Below are positions 25,722 to 36,193 of a DNA stretch of 64,000 nt, one piece after another. A program made the translations under genes and the position numbers. Under the pieces are notes generated by a model. It was not told the origin of the DNA. It saw only the letters and a list, made by a program, of their open reading frames with translations, and searched no databases. The stretch comes from Diprion similis (Eukaryota > Arthropoda > Insecta > Hymenoptera > Diprionidae), in contig NC_060114.1 in assembly GCF_021155765.1 (NCBI RefSeq), positions 18,768,501 to 18,832,500 of the forward strand, in the 5' to 3' direction. Each line of letters starts with the position of its first letter. Position 1 is the first letter of the stretch.

Positions 25722-26485
25722 CAGACACAGGTTGAGTTGGCATGGAATACCTTATATAGAGGTATATAATTTAGCGTCCAGCAGGAGGAACAGTGCAAAA
25801 GTAAAGAGAAGAAAAAGAAAATAGGAACATGTGATGAAACCGGTTAAAAAAGATGAACGTTCAGGAACGAAAGAAATGTATTTTTAGTACTCTAACCTCA
25901 AAATCGCGACTTCAATACAATTTCGTGGCTTTCGTGGTCGAAAGTACGTGTCGAAACTCGTACGGATAAGGCTTTCAGACTTGCATTCGGCTCGTGCTGC
26001 AAACCTCACGTCCCGTCAAAAGCCTTATCCATACTCGTTACGAAATGTGCTATTGAAAGGGTGCGAAGAGATTGACTCAGGTGAGCTTTCACCGTAACAG
26101 GTGGACGACACGTTGAACTTGTGACAGTGATGCTGGGCAACTGCAATCGTACTGTGAGTATACATTTCTGCGAGGTTAAGGCCTTTCAGTGAGACGTGTA
26201 CCAACGGTCTAAAGAAATCCCTATATTTCTAGGGAATTATTTATCTGACGAACGCTGCCCTCCTCGCTAATGCCATCATGTATAGTCGTGGTGTGAGTTA
26301 TTTAAAGTCCCGCTCATTTTTTCCCCACGCAGATTCAACTTCACAACAATTAATCAACACTGATCTAGGGTATTTTGGCGCCGTTGGTACACATCTTACT
26401 TGAGTTCAGTCCAGCGCGAGAGAGAAACTTTTTTGGAGAAAGAAGCTGCAGTCCTAGGCACACCATGTATACCGGCACACCACGA
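25722..26485 (+). repeat. left arm of large inverted repeat
   Basis: Pairs with 28089-28850. It includes AATCCCTATATTTCTAGGG, GCTAATGCCATCATGTATAG and the inner end CCTAGGCACACCATGTATAC. Confidence 0.85.
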
Positions 26486-28088
26486 TATAAGAGGATGCCT
26501 CCAGCTCACTCGTACATAGCAATAAGCCGCTTTTCACATCAACACCGAGTATCTCATTTAGCGCGTTTCCGGTTACTGCGTAAGGTCACGGGCATGAAAA
26601 TTGGGTCGAATGCGGTGATAAAACAGAGGTAAAATTTTTTTTTCCCCGGTAGAATTGACGTAGAATTAACGTTTCTTTCACTCACGTGAAAGCACAAAAA
26701 ATAACAACAATTTTACGACCTGTGAAATGTACGTTTTTGCAACGAAATCGAATTAGTTAATAGTGGTTAAAACAATGGAATATTGAAAATATAACAAGTT
26801 TTCAACTTACTACTAGCAAAAAGTTTGAAAGAGTTGAATTCACAAAATCATCAACTCGATTCGTTGAATTTAGGACAAATTTTATTAATAAAAAGTAATC
26901 ACTTTTGTAACTTGAAATGCAATTCACGCTTAGGAATTCGTTTAAACTGTTTCGCGTACATGGAAATTATATCAGATTATAAAAGAGAAGTATACTAGAT
27001 CAGAAAAACTATTAAATCTATAGTAGAACCCTTTTCCTCAAAAATATAACGTGTGCGCACAGAAAGAAATAAAAAAATTCACCCCTATTTCGAATAATCA
27101 ACAAAGAATGGATTTTGGTTAGATACTGCAAATTTTATTTTATTTTATATTTACTCCTTTTTTGAAAAATGCAATCAATCAAAAATCACTAAAAGTTCAC
27201 ATTAAATGAGTTTCAATTGTTCTACATCTTTTACATCTTTTTTCTTTATATAATGATACATGCTCGCAGAAAAAAGGCGCAACAAGTTAAAATACTTTTC
27301 TGCATGATCTAACTATCCTCTTTCTAAACTGAAATATTCGAAACGATTTGGTTATTCTCAAGGTTTCAATGTCGACACTGAAAATTCGGCAAGTTTGGCA
27401 ATAAGAACCGAAACTGGAAATCCAGAAAATAATTACACAGAAGATAAGAACAATATATATGTATAATGTGTTTATAAAAATACCTTCAACATTTCTAAAA
27501 AGACGATCTCGACGAACTCGGAGATGTAAACATATTCACGTTGAATTCTACAAAGTCCTGAAGAGGTGTGCGAGTCTCACTGTTCGAACCTTCACTGCAG
27601 CTTTTAAAAAAAGCTCGGTGTTAAAGAGAAATATAAAATAGCGTTCGCACTGATGAAATTATTTGTTTTAGTTACAAAAACCGTAGGATTAAATTGTCGA
27701 GGGTGCAGACGAGTGATTAAAGCAGATATTCGGAACAATACATTCGCCGAAAGCACATTTCTGCAGCAAGATATTACAGAATAATACGAAAACACAGTGC
27801 AGCAAAGTGCAGTGCGGAAAATTCAACATTGAAAACCGATAAACCGATGCTACTCGACTGCCGTTCAATTATTCCAGTGTACTGAACGAAATCGCGATGA
27901 AAGGGGGACGAATTCCAAACGAGGAATGATATTTCCGAGTGACGCTAATTCCGCGACGGCCGGCGTCGCCCGACTGACGAATAATCGGCGTGACTCTTCT
28001 TCGGTCCGAATCGCGGGCGTCGCGACGCGCTCAAAATGGCGCCTGCGTCGAAGATACTCTTGTGCCCTACGCGTTTCGAGCATTGCAG

Positions 28089-28850
28089 GGGTGGTGTGAG
28101 TATACGTGGTGTGCTTAGGAGTGTAGCTTCTTTCTCCAAAAAAGTTTCTCTCTCGCGCTGGACTGAGCTCAAGCCAGATGTGTACCGATGACACCAAAAT
28201 ACCCTAGATCGGTGGTGATTAATTGTCGTGAAGTTGAATCTGCGTGGAGAAAAAATGAGAGGGACTTTAAATAACTCACACCACGACTATACATAATGGC
28301 ATTAGCGAGGAGGGCAGCGTTCGGCAGGTAAATAATTCCCTAGCAATATAGGGATTTTTTTAGACAGTTGGTACACGTATCACTTAAAGGCTTTAACCTC
28401 GCAGAAATGTATACTCACAGCACGATTGCAGTTGCCCAGCATCACTGTCACAAGTTCAACGTGTCGTCTCCCTGTTACGGTGAAAGCTCACCTGAGCCAA
28501 TCTCTTCGCGCCCTTTCAATAGCACATTTCGTAACGAGTATGGATAAGGCTTTTGACGGGACGTGAGGTTTACAGCACGAGTCGAATGCGAGTCTAAAAG
28601 CCTTATCCGTACGAGTTTCGACACGTACTTTCGACCACAAAAGCCAAGAAATCGTAGTGAAGTCGCGATTTTGAGGTTAGAGTACTAAAAATACATTTCT
28701 TTCGTTCCTGAACGTTCATCTTTTTTAACCGGTTTCATTACATGTTCCTATTTTCTTTTTCTTCTCTTTGCTTCTGCACTGTTCCTCCTGCTGGACGCTG
28801 AATTATATACCTCTATATAAGGGATTCCATGCCAACTCAACCTGTGTCTG
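28089..28850 (-). repeat. right arm of large inverted repeat
   Basis: Reverse complement of the left arm, ending CCAACTCAACCTGTGTCTG at the outer boundary. Differences from the left arm are scattered single substitutions and small indels, indicating that the two arms were recently identical or are homogenised. Confidence 0.85.
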
Positions 28851-31800
28851 ATCATTGGTCTTTATCTCTTTTGACTTGTGATTTTTTTTGGGTAATCGTT
28901 GTCTTGACTCTCGTAGATCTCTGTATTAGAATAGTCTGAAATTACTCTAAAAAATGCTTTAAAGAACTGAGAAGGAAATGCCGGCCAACTTGTCGGATTG
29001 CAAATTCCATAGTAATTTTTATTCTCTATACTCCTCTACCGGCTGTGGCATTTTTTCATATTTTTACGATGAGAATTGTGACGCAAGAAGTTTTTAAAAA
29101 ACATCACTTGTTCACTTTATTTTAAATAATAACAGAACACATATGGAACGTAACTGATTGGAACCAAGTGAAAACCACTTGTTTTATGGAGCTTTATTAT
29201 GAGTTCAAGTTTCAAGCAAATCGAAAAAGTTTAAAGTTTCACTGACGTGTCCTCTTAACCCTTTGAAGCATGGTGGAAACCCACGTTCCCCCCTCGATTT
29301 TCTTGAATTTTTCTAATTTATTTATTTTTTTAACAATACCCTTTGTTTCTTTTATGTGTGGCTTACGAAATTTTTTGCTTTCTCTCCAAAACTGTATGTT
29401 TTGTTGATTCTGATGAAAAAAAAAATGATAATTCCTAATAACATACATTAATAACCACAATATTACGTATTACAGAAATTTCTCTCTATGCGCAAATATA
29501 TAATCAATTGCATTGCACACCCTAAATTCACATCTAGCCAATCGTAGGGAAGGTATGTAATAAACCCACAATGCTGTTCCCTGGAAAATCATATATTTCA
29601 ACATGTACTTAACGATCAGGTCTACATACATGGTATATATATGCGTGCATACCGCACATATGCAGCATGCTGTAGGTGCATATACCCGACATTCTGCAGC
29701 GTGGCTGCATCAGCACGGCGCGGCGCAAGTAACGTTGCATACATGTGCAGTGGAAAGGAAATGTGTAAGCGAGCCGATCCTGCAACGTCGCCGGTTACAC
29801 CGGCACATACGTATAATCAGCGCGTTTAAACTTAACGATCCGTAGCTATAAGATATTGGAACTTCGTAACGCAATTTTATTATTAGATGTAATTCGCGAC
29901 GGTAATACAGTTTTCTGTCAACAGTTGTTCCTAGAGATATAGTTAGATGAGATAAGTTAGACCTTAGGTTTCTCGCTTCTGTCTTCTATAGTCTATGGCA
30001 AGAGTAAAAGAATCACGCCAGTGCCCGTTACCATTTTGTTTACTCGCGTGTAATCGACTGTATTTTATCACCAATGATAATTACCAATAAAAACAATCGA
30101 AAGTACTAAATGAACGATGCAATCCCATAATTTGTGGATTGTTATCGATCGATTCAATTCGTGACTCGTCTGACGTGTTACTTTATTTTTATTTTTAATC
30201 CTCAATTCAATGTCTCTTCGTTTTGAGGAAAATTTAAAATGGTACAAAACAAAATGGGGGTAAAACAAAAAGAAATCATAGATCGTGGAAACTCTCCGTG
30301 GTCAAAGTTCCCGAACTTTAGCAAAAAAGAATTTGGTTTGAAGTTCGGAAAACGCAAGAGAATGAGAGAAAATTCTAAAACCACGATCATTTTCGACCAC
30401 AATCGCTGGCGGTCGTTTGATTAATTGCAACGGCAGATCGAAAAGTTTTCGTCTGAAAACTTGGTTCGGCATTTTTTTTTTTTTTTGCCTTCTTTTTGCA
30501 AAAACTTGAACCATTATAACACCTGCGTTTCGGCCGACGATTAATTACGCGATTTATACCACAATGTTGATTGAATCGAGTCTGCGAACTTGAAGGTATC
30601 CCAGGTCGATCTCTCCGATTTGATTTCTTTTGTAATATGTTACAGTAGACTGAAAACTAAGCGACACATATTTTTTTCATCTGCCATTAAATACTTTAAA
30701 GGGGTGAAACCACACTCCAAAGTAATAAGGCATGTCAAGGGGTGATTTGACGCATTTACAATTATTATCTGTACATAAATACGTGTTTTTAGATACAGAT
30801 GCGGTAACTGTAAATAAAACTTGAGAGTCAATTAATATTATTAGAGCTCCAACATGTTCCCATGCAGAGCTGCAGATTATGAAGATCGTGGACCGAAAAT
30901 CATGGACAGAATCGAAGTCCGAGGATCCGGGAGAAAAAGCTGCCCAAGTTCAGCCACCCTTCGGCTGTTTGTTTTGCAATTTGCATGATATGGGTGTCGC
31001 CGTTTATTTCTCCCTTTCCGCAGGACTCGAGCGGCGTGATCCTAACCTAACTGCGAATAACGCCAACCTTTTAGCGCCTCCCTTCCTGCAGGAATACTCC
31101 GCGAGGCTCGATCCGCGGGTTAAAAGGTCACTTCGTGACTGCAATCCTCTCATTCTCCCTTTCCCCTTTGCTTTTCGTCTCTCCCTCGTTTTCTCGTGTT
31201 GAACTGATTAAGCACCGCCCTCAAAACCGACTCACGACTCGAAGGGTAGAGTCTGACCTTTTTTTAAACTTATTCCGAGGATCAGCGAACGTGTGTGTAT
31301 ATTTTAAATTTGCATCAAACGTGCTGCGAATGCAAAACGAAGTAAAAAATAATTAAAAATTAAAATTGGCTGTTTAGAAGATAAATCAATTTTCTACATT
31401 TCTTTGTCTTTTTTTTTTGGCTTTCATTCATTTTTCTTTCTCTTGTTACGAGCAGTTTGGTTGGTCAAAAATCGATACTTCTTAATTAATGATTGAATTT
31501 ATTTTACTCGTAAACTTTTACTCGGAGAAAATATGACTGGAATTTTGAACTAAAAATTTTGATATCAATGTCTATTTTCAAATAACTTTAAGGTTGCTAA
31601 AAATCTAACAGTAGACATAGTTTAATACCACTTTTATAGTTATTTTAGATTATTTCATTCTATTTAGAAGACCATTTTATATGAATTTACTGAAACATTT
31701 TTACTTTTACTTTTTTTTACAGTTTATATATTTACTTTTTAAAACAATGTACAAATTTTTTATTTTTCTGAAATTTTTCTTTCAAAAATTCTTCATTCGG

Positions 31801-34177
31801 CTGCCAAGTCCTATCAGATTTTAGATTTTTCACTCCGCCGTTTTCGAGATTATCGCGGAAGTTTGTCAGACCGACCGACAGACTCTTCCTTTTTCATGGT
31901 GATGAAAAGTATCGCGAAAAAACTGTTTTTTCGGCTTGTTTTTTATCCTATTGGACGCTAAAACAGTAGTCGGAACAAAACAAGCCATCGTAAAATAAAA
32001 CCAAACGATTCTACAAAATTTTTCAAAATTTCAAATCGATTCAAAATATAGCATCGATATCCAAGCTCAACTAGTTATGACTTCAGTTCTTTATATTTCT
32101 GTATCTTCGAAAAGTTTTCCGTCGTTTATGGTTATAATGATCTGGTAAATGCCATCCTACGACTATCTTGTAACAAAATTAATAAAAAAACTTGTCACAT
32201 ATTTTTCTATGTAACCAAATAAAGGAAGGCTTAACATGAGATAATTACAGAAGTCAAACAAGTTTCCTGTCGTTCTTCCGTTTGCCTCATTTTTATTGCA
32301 TCCAGCTGTCTGTGTACACCTAGATAAATATAACTTACAACTCGTGTGTCGGAAATTGTATTCACGCAATAACGGCATGGAAAATGGAAAGTGATATACG
32401 ACAGGAGGTTGAAAATCAGCGAAAGGAGGAAGTGGAGCATTTCTTCATCACACAGAGTTACACGCACAGTATATAACTGTACAACCGATTATCGATGGCG
32501 TAATATGAAGGGCGATAGACTCGTTAATTCATAATTATAACCTCAAACCGCGTAGATAAGAATATGCAACAATTACAGCTACGATACTGCAATTGTTATC
32601 GGAGGAACGCACACGGGATTCCTCGTGTCTCTCAAATCATTGCACCAACAATTGTGTTAAAACATAATGCAACGAAAGTCTCGGGCAATAAATGTGCGTG
32701 TGTATACATAACCTGCTTCAGGAAAGTGCAATTACAACGATTACGTACCGGCTTCTAATAGCAACTCGGCAGATTGTCGAGTTTGATGAGCATGCGATAA
32801 TGTTGTCATGTATATCGTTTTTATTTTTCAGAAAAACTTGAAATTTACTTCGTACAATAATTTCTAACCTGTAATTGAGCTCGAAAAATACGGTGAAAAA
32901 CGCATCTCTCCTCATGATTTTTTGGTTATTTTTTTCACAAAGAGCCGGACAAAAATGTCAAATATATACATATATATGTACAGGAGAGGAGGTATTATTT
33001 TCAGATATTCAGAAGCCGCACGTATTCGCCTTTTTACATATCTTATGGAAATTTATTCATCCCGATGAACATGATAAACCTGCAGCGATATGTGCCGAAT
33101 CTAACCTCTCTAACAGTCTTTGCATCTTCTGCACCTACATATATTTATACACACCTATCTAACATATTCTATCCTATAAAAGAGATGAAGAGACGCCTCA
33201 TATTTTGCACACGTTTCGTGCTGTCGCGATCAGAATAGTTTCACAATTCTTTTCGTCTCTCTCATTATACTCAGTCTCGTTTCAAAATTTAGCTGATATT
33301 TACAATAAACTTTACCTGTAACGAAGAATCGTTGAAAATTTTTCTTTAGAAAAATGCTTTTTCAATGACTACTGATAAATCTAATTATAGTTATCGACCT
33401 CTAGCGTGAAGATTTTATCCGACATAAAAAAATTGTGAAAAGTTTCCTCTCTTTTCAAGTTATTCCGAATTAAAATTGGAAGCCTTCAATTCAAATTGTA
33501 ATAGTTCAAATATTCAATTCAACATAACTTGCGATTTTAGTTTTTTCATCCAATTAAAAGTTATACACTCGTGTCATTTGTTACGGATAACATCTACTGC
33601 AATAAAAAGTATAAATAAATAACCTATGAATTATTAAACCAGTAATTAGTCGGCGTTTATAATTCATACATTATTCAACCTTCCACTTTATCAGATCGGC
33701 AAATGTGCCAGCGCCATGTTTTGATGCACTTGTGTTGCCGATTATAAGGATACAACGTTTTCAAACGATATAAAATAGTTAAGTAGGTATACATATAAGG
33801 TACATTATATACATATACGTTGAAGATTGTCATCAGCCTGCAGTCCAGATCTGTGCTGGAAGAAAGTGCAGCGGTAATTTCTGCGAAACATGGGTGTACC
33901 TATAATCTCGTATATAGATACATATACTTACATTACTTACATATATACATACCGACACTAGGAGTTAGGTTAGAATCGGCTCTGGTCACCGCTGCTGTTT
34001 GTAACATATTATATTTCCTCTTCTTACTTAATTTTCTCTTTTGCGGATCAATTTCTTGGGGGTAATTTTTACATATAGATTTTCAAGGTATAAAAATTTA
34101 TCACCAAAAACGAGAAAAACCCCAAACAACCACAAACAAAACAAAGAAACGACAGATTGTACGGAAAAATCTGAAAA
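28851..34177. other. gene-poor stretch
   Basis: No gene is supported in these 5.3 kb. A segment near 31796-31990 with CGTTTTCGAGATTATCGCGG and GACCGACCGACAGAC resembles the dispersed non-coding repeats common in insect genomes, but no second copy is evident in the window. Open frames at 29603-29845 and 30879-31202 lack motifs or convincing start context. Confidence 0.45.
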
Positions 34178-34476
34178 TTTGCAGAAGACAGAACTTCACC
34201 CAGTTTGCAGTTAAGCACAAGTTATAGAAAGTTTTTGAACGACGACGAGAAGGCGGAAAGAAGAATCGCAAGATTGGAAAAACAATTTTTCCCGCCACTT
34301 TTCAAATTTTTTCCGGGTGTACAACAATATAAGATGCAGGTAGGGAAAAAAATTTGCAGAAGACGGAACGTCACCCAGTTTGCAGTCAAGTACAAATTCT
34401 AAAAACTTTTTGAACGACGACGAGAAGACGGAAAGAAGAATCACAAAATTGGAAAAACAATTTTTCCCGCCATTTT
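34178..34476. repeat. direct repeat pair, about 124 bp units
   Basis: Unit 1 (about 34178-34300) and unit 2 (about 34352-34476) share TTTGCAGAAGACRGAAC, TCACCCAGTTTGCAGT, TTTTTGAACGACGACGAGAA and GGAAAAACAATTTTTCCCGC at the same spacing, offset by about 174 bp. Each unit ends in a small hairpin made of GGAAAAA and its complement TTTTTCC. There are only a few substitutions between units. Confidence 0.8.
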
Positions 34477-34806
34477 TATCTTTCAGCATATACGCTGCTG
34501 TGATAGATTCTTACATGACCTGATATATGTACAACGTATATAGGATATGTACTTTCCCGTGGTTTGTATTGCCTGCATTGTACAGTCGACTGCACTTGCC
34601 GTAGGTGAATATTACGTACCTCCAGGTATGTGACGTGTTGTGTACGATATGTGCACCAGCTATATGTGAAATTCTGATTTCCTCAATCCGCAATGCGCCT
34701 TTTTTTAATCCGTTCGAGTCGATGACCACCGGCTAGGTTGCTGCTGCTGTTGCTGCTGCAACTGAAAGGAAAGACGGGGAGGAACGCAACGCCTCGACTT
34801 TTCCTA

Positions 34807-34841
34807 TATAAAAGGAACCCCATTCGAGAGAATTTAATTCA
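34807..34841 (+). promoter_or_regulatory. TATA box and probable initiator of the cuticle-protein gene
   Basis: TATAAAAG at 34807-34814 is followed by an arthropod-type initiator TTCAGTA with its A at 34841, about 34 bases from the first T of the box. The predicted leader to the ATG at 34900 is about 59 nt. Strong TATA promoters of this kind are typical of stage-specific insect cuticle genes. A GCTGCTGCT-type run lies just upstream at 34738-34760. Confidence 0.7.
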
Positions 34842-34899
34842 GTATACACTGTGCAGTCTTAACGCGGAGTTAAGACGTGGTGGAGTCCATTCAATCAAC

Positions 34900-36193
34900 A
34901 TGAGAAACTACGCGGACAAGTTTAAGGTGGGCTGCATACTCCTCGTTTCTTTTTGTACATTTTCGAATTGAGCATGTACATCATTTTGTATTTTTATTCT
35001 CTTCAATTAGAATTTTGGTTCTAATTATTTATTCTGCTCTCGCAATGTTGATAATTTCTGTAAAGTTTTCTGTTAGTCGGTTCGTTTTTCAGTATATACG
35101 CTCGAATCGCATAATTGTAAGAGAGCGAGAGAAAAAAAACACTACATTTGTGTAAATTTTTTACTTTTAAATTACTTTAATTAAAAACCAATCAGTTTTC
35201 AGAAAAGAATTACAGATGACTATAGACGCGTTTTATTCTTTTATCTTTCTGTACTTCGGACGATTTTGAGTTGGACATTATGAAAAAATGAACCATGTTT
35301 TACCCTGTTGTTAGGAGTTATTCGAATAACAAAATAAAAAAGAATTTTAAATATCACTGGTCAATATTTTATGAGCTTGAAATGTATCCAGCGGCAAGCA
35401 GTCAGACTGACGCAATCAAGTTTCGTCAAATTAACCACTTGTTGAAGCGTTGATGCAACTATCCTCGTTTGATTTCCTCTCTCAAACGATACTATCAGAA
35501 ATTTATAAAACTAGAAAAACGCAAAACCGCAATTTTTTTTCATCCGTACAGGTGATTCTGCTGCTGGGCCTGGCATTTTCAGCAGCATGCGTAGCCGAGG
35601 AGTCAGCCGACGAGAAAAAATCGGCATCTGCTTTACCGAGCGAAGATAAATCGAAGCCAAAACGAGGTTTGGATCTGGGTTACGGGGGATTCGGGGGCCA
35701 TGATTTCGGGGGCCACGATTTCGGAGGGCACGACTTCGGCGGCGGCGGCGGCGGCGGTTTCGGAGGCGGCGGCGACACCGTCGGCATCCACGAGGGACAC
35801 ATCTCGGCGATAACGATAACCAAAGAGAAGAAGGTACACGTCCCGGTTCCCTATCCCGTCAAGGTTCACGTCGATCGGCCGTATCCCGTTCACGTCCCGG
35901 CGCCGTACCCCGTCACCGTCGAGAAGCACGTCCCCTATCCCGTCGAGAAACACGTTCCGTATCCAGTTAAGGTGCCGGTGAAGGTTCCCTACCCCGTAAA
36001 AGTACCCTACAAGGTCCCCTACCCCGTCCACAAGCCAGTTCCGTATCCCGTGAAAGTGCCCGTCGTCGTCAAGGAGCCCTATCCGGTATTCGTTAAGGAG
36101 CATCATCACCACGAGGGTGGCGAATTCGGTGGTGGATACGGCGGCGGAGGATTCGGGGGATCCCACGGGTTCGAGTCCTTTGGTCATCACTAG
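34900..36193 (+). CDS. secreted glycine-rich, PYPV-repeat cuticle-type protein
   Basis: Two exons, 34900-34926 and 35552-36193, are joined in phase 0 across a GT/AG intron of 625 bp to give 222 aa. The first exon encodes only MRNYADKFK. The second opens with the hydrophobic core [15 protein letters not shown], so the intron splits the signal peptide, a hallmark of insect cuticular protein genes. Cleavage is likely after about residue 24. The mature protein has a charged Glu/Lys/Ser segment, a Gly-rich block with [10 protein letters not shown] repeats, then nine PYPV motifs embedded in VP/KV repeats (roughly residues 100-195), and a His/Gly-rich tail. No chitin-binding RR domain is visible. 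It resembles low-complexity cuticular proteins and is probably an exoskeleton structural component. A TATA box and initiator precede it. The naming is by composition, so the exact family is uncertain. Confidence 0.85.

Larger units (their letters stand above)
25495..28850. mobile_element. large inverted-repeat (foldback-type) element
   Basis: Two arms of about 0.76 kb, left 25722-26485 and right 28089-28850, are near-perfect reverse complements around a unique spacer of about 1.6 kb. The outer ends read CAGACACAGGTTGAGTTGGC on the left and its complement on the right. Each arm contains an internal hairpin (25958-25975 with 26019-26037, stem CGTACGGATAAGGCTTT). A segment of about 180 bp in the left arm (26140-26338) has a diverged extra copy just outside the left arm (25505-25725) that the right side lacks. 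I see no transposase frame in the spacer. Long, internally repetitive arms with unequal repeat number fit foldback-type elements, but the class is inferred. Confidence 0.8.

Noticed and set aside
26375-28197. Matching peptides with SPARERNFFGERS in both arms of the large inverted repeat, suggesting a conserved protein
   Set aside because: The two are the same inverted-repeat DNA. The base differences between arms are nearly all amino-acid changing, so there is no sign of protein-level selection.
35633-36190. 185-codon open frame on the minus strand through the cuticle-type gene
   Set aside because: It is the antisense shadow of the repetitive PYPV/Gly coding sequence, which has a signal peptide, splice sites and a promoter on the plus strand.
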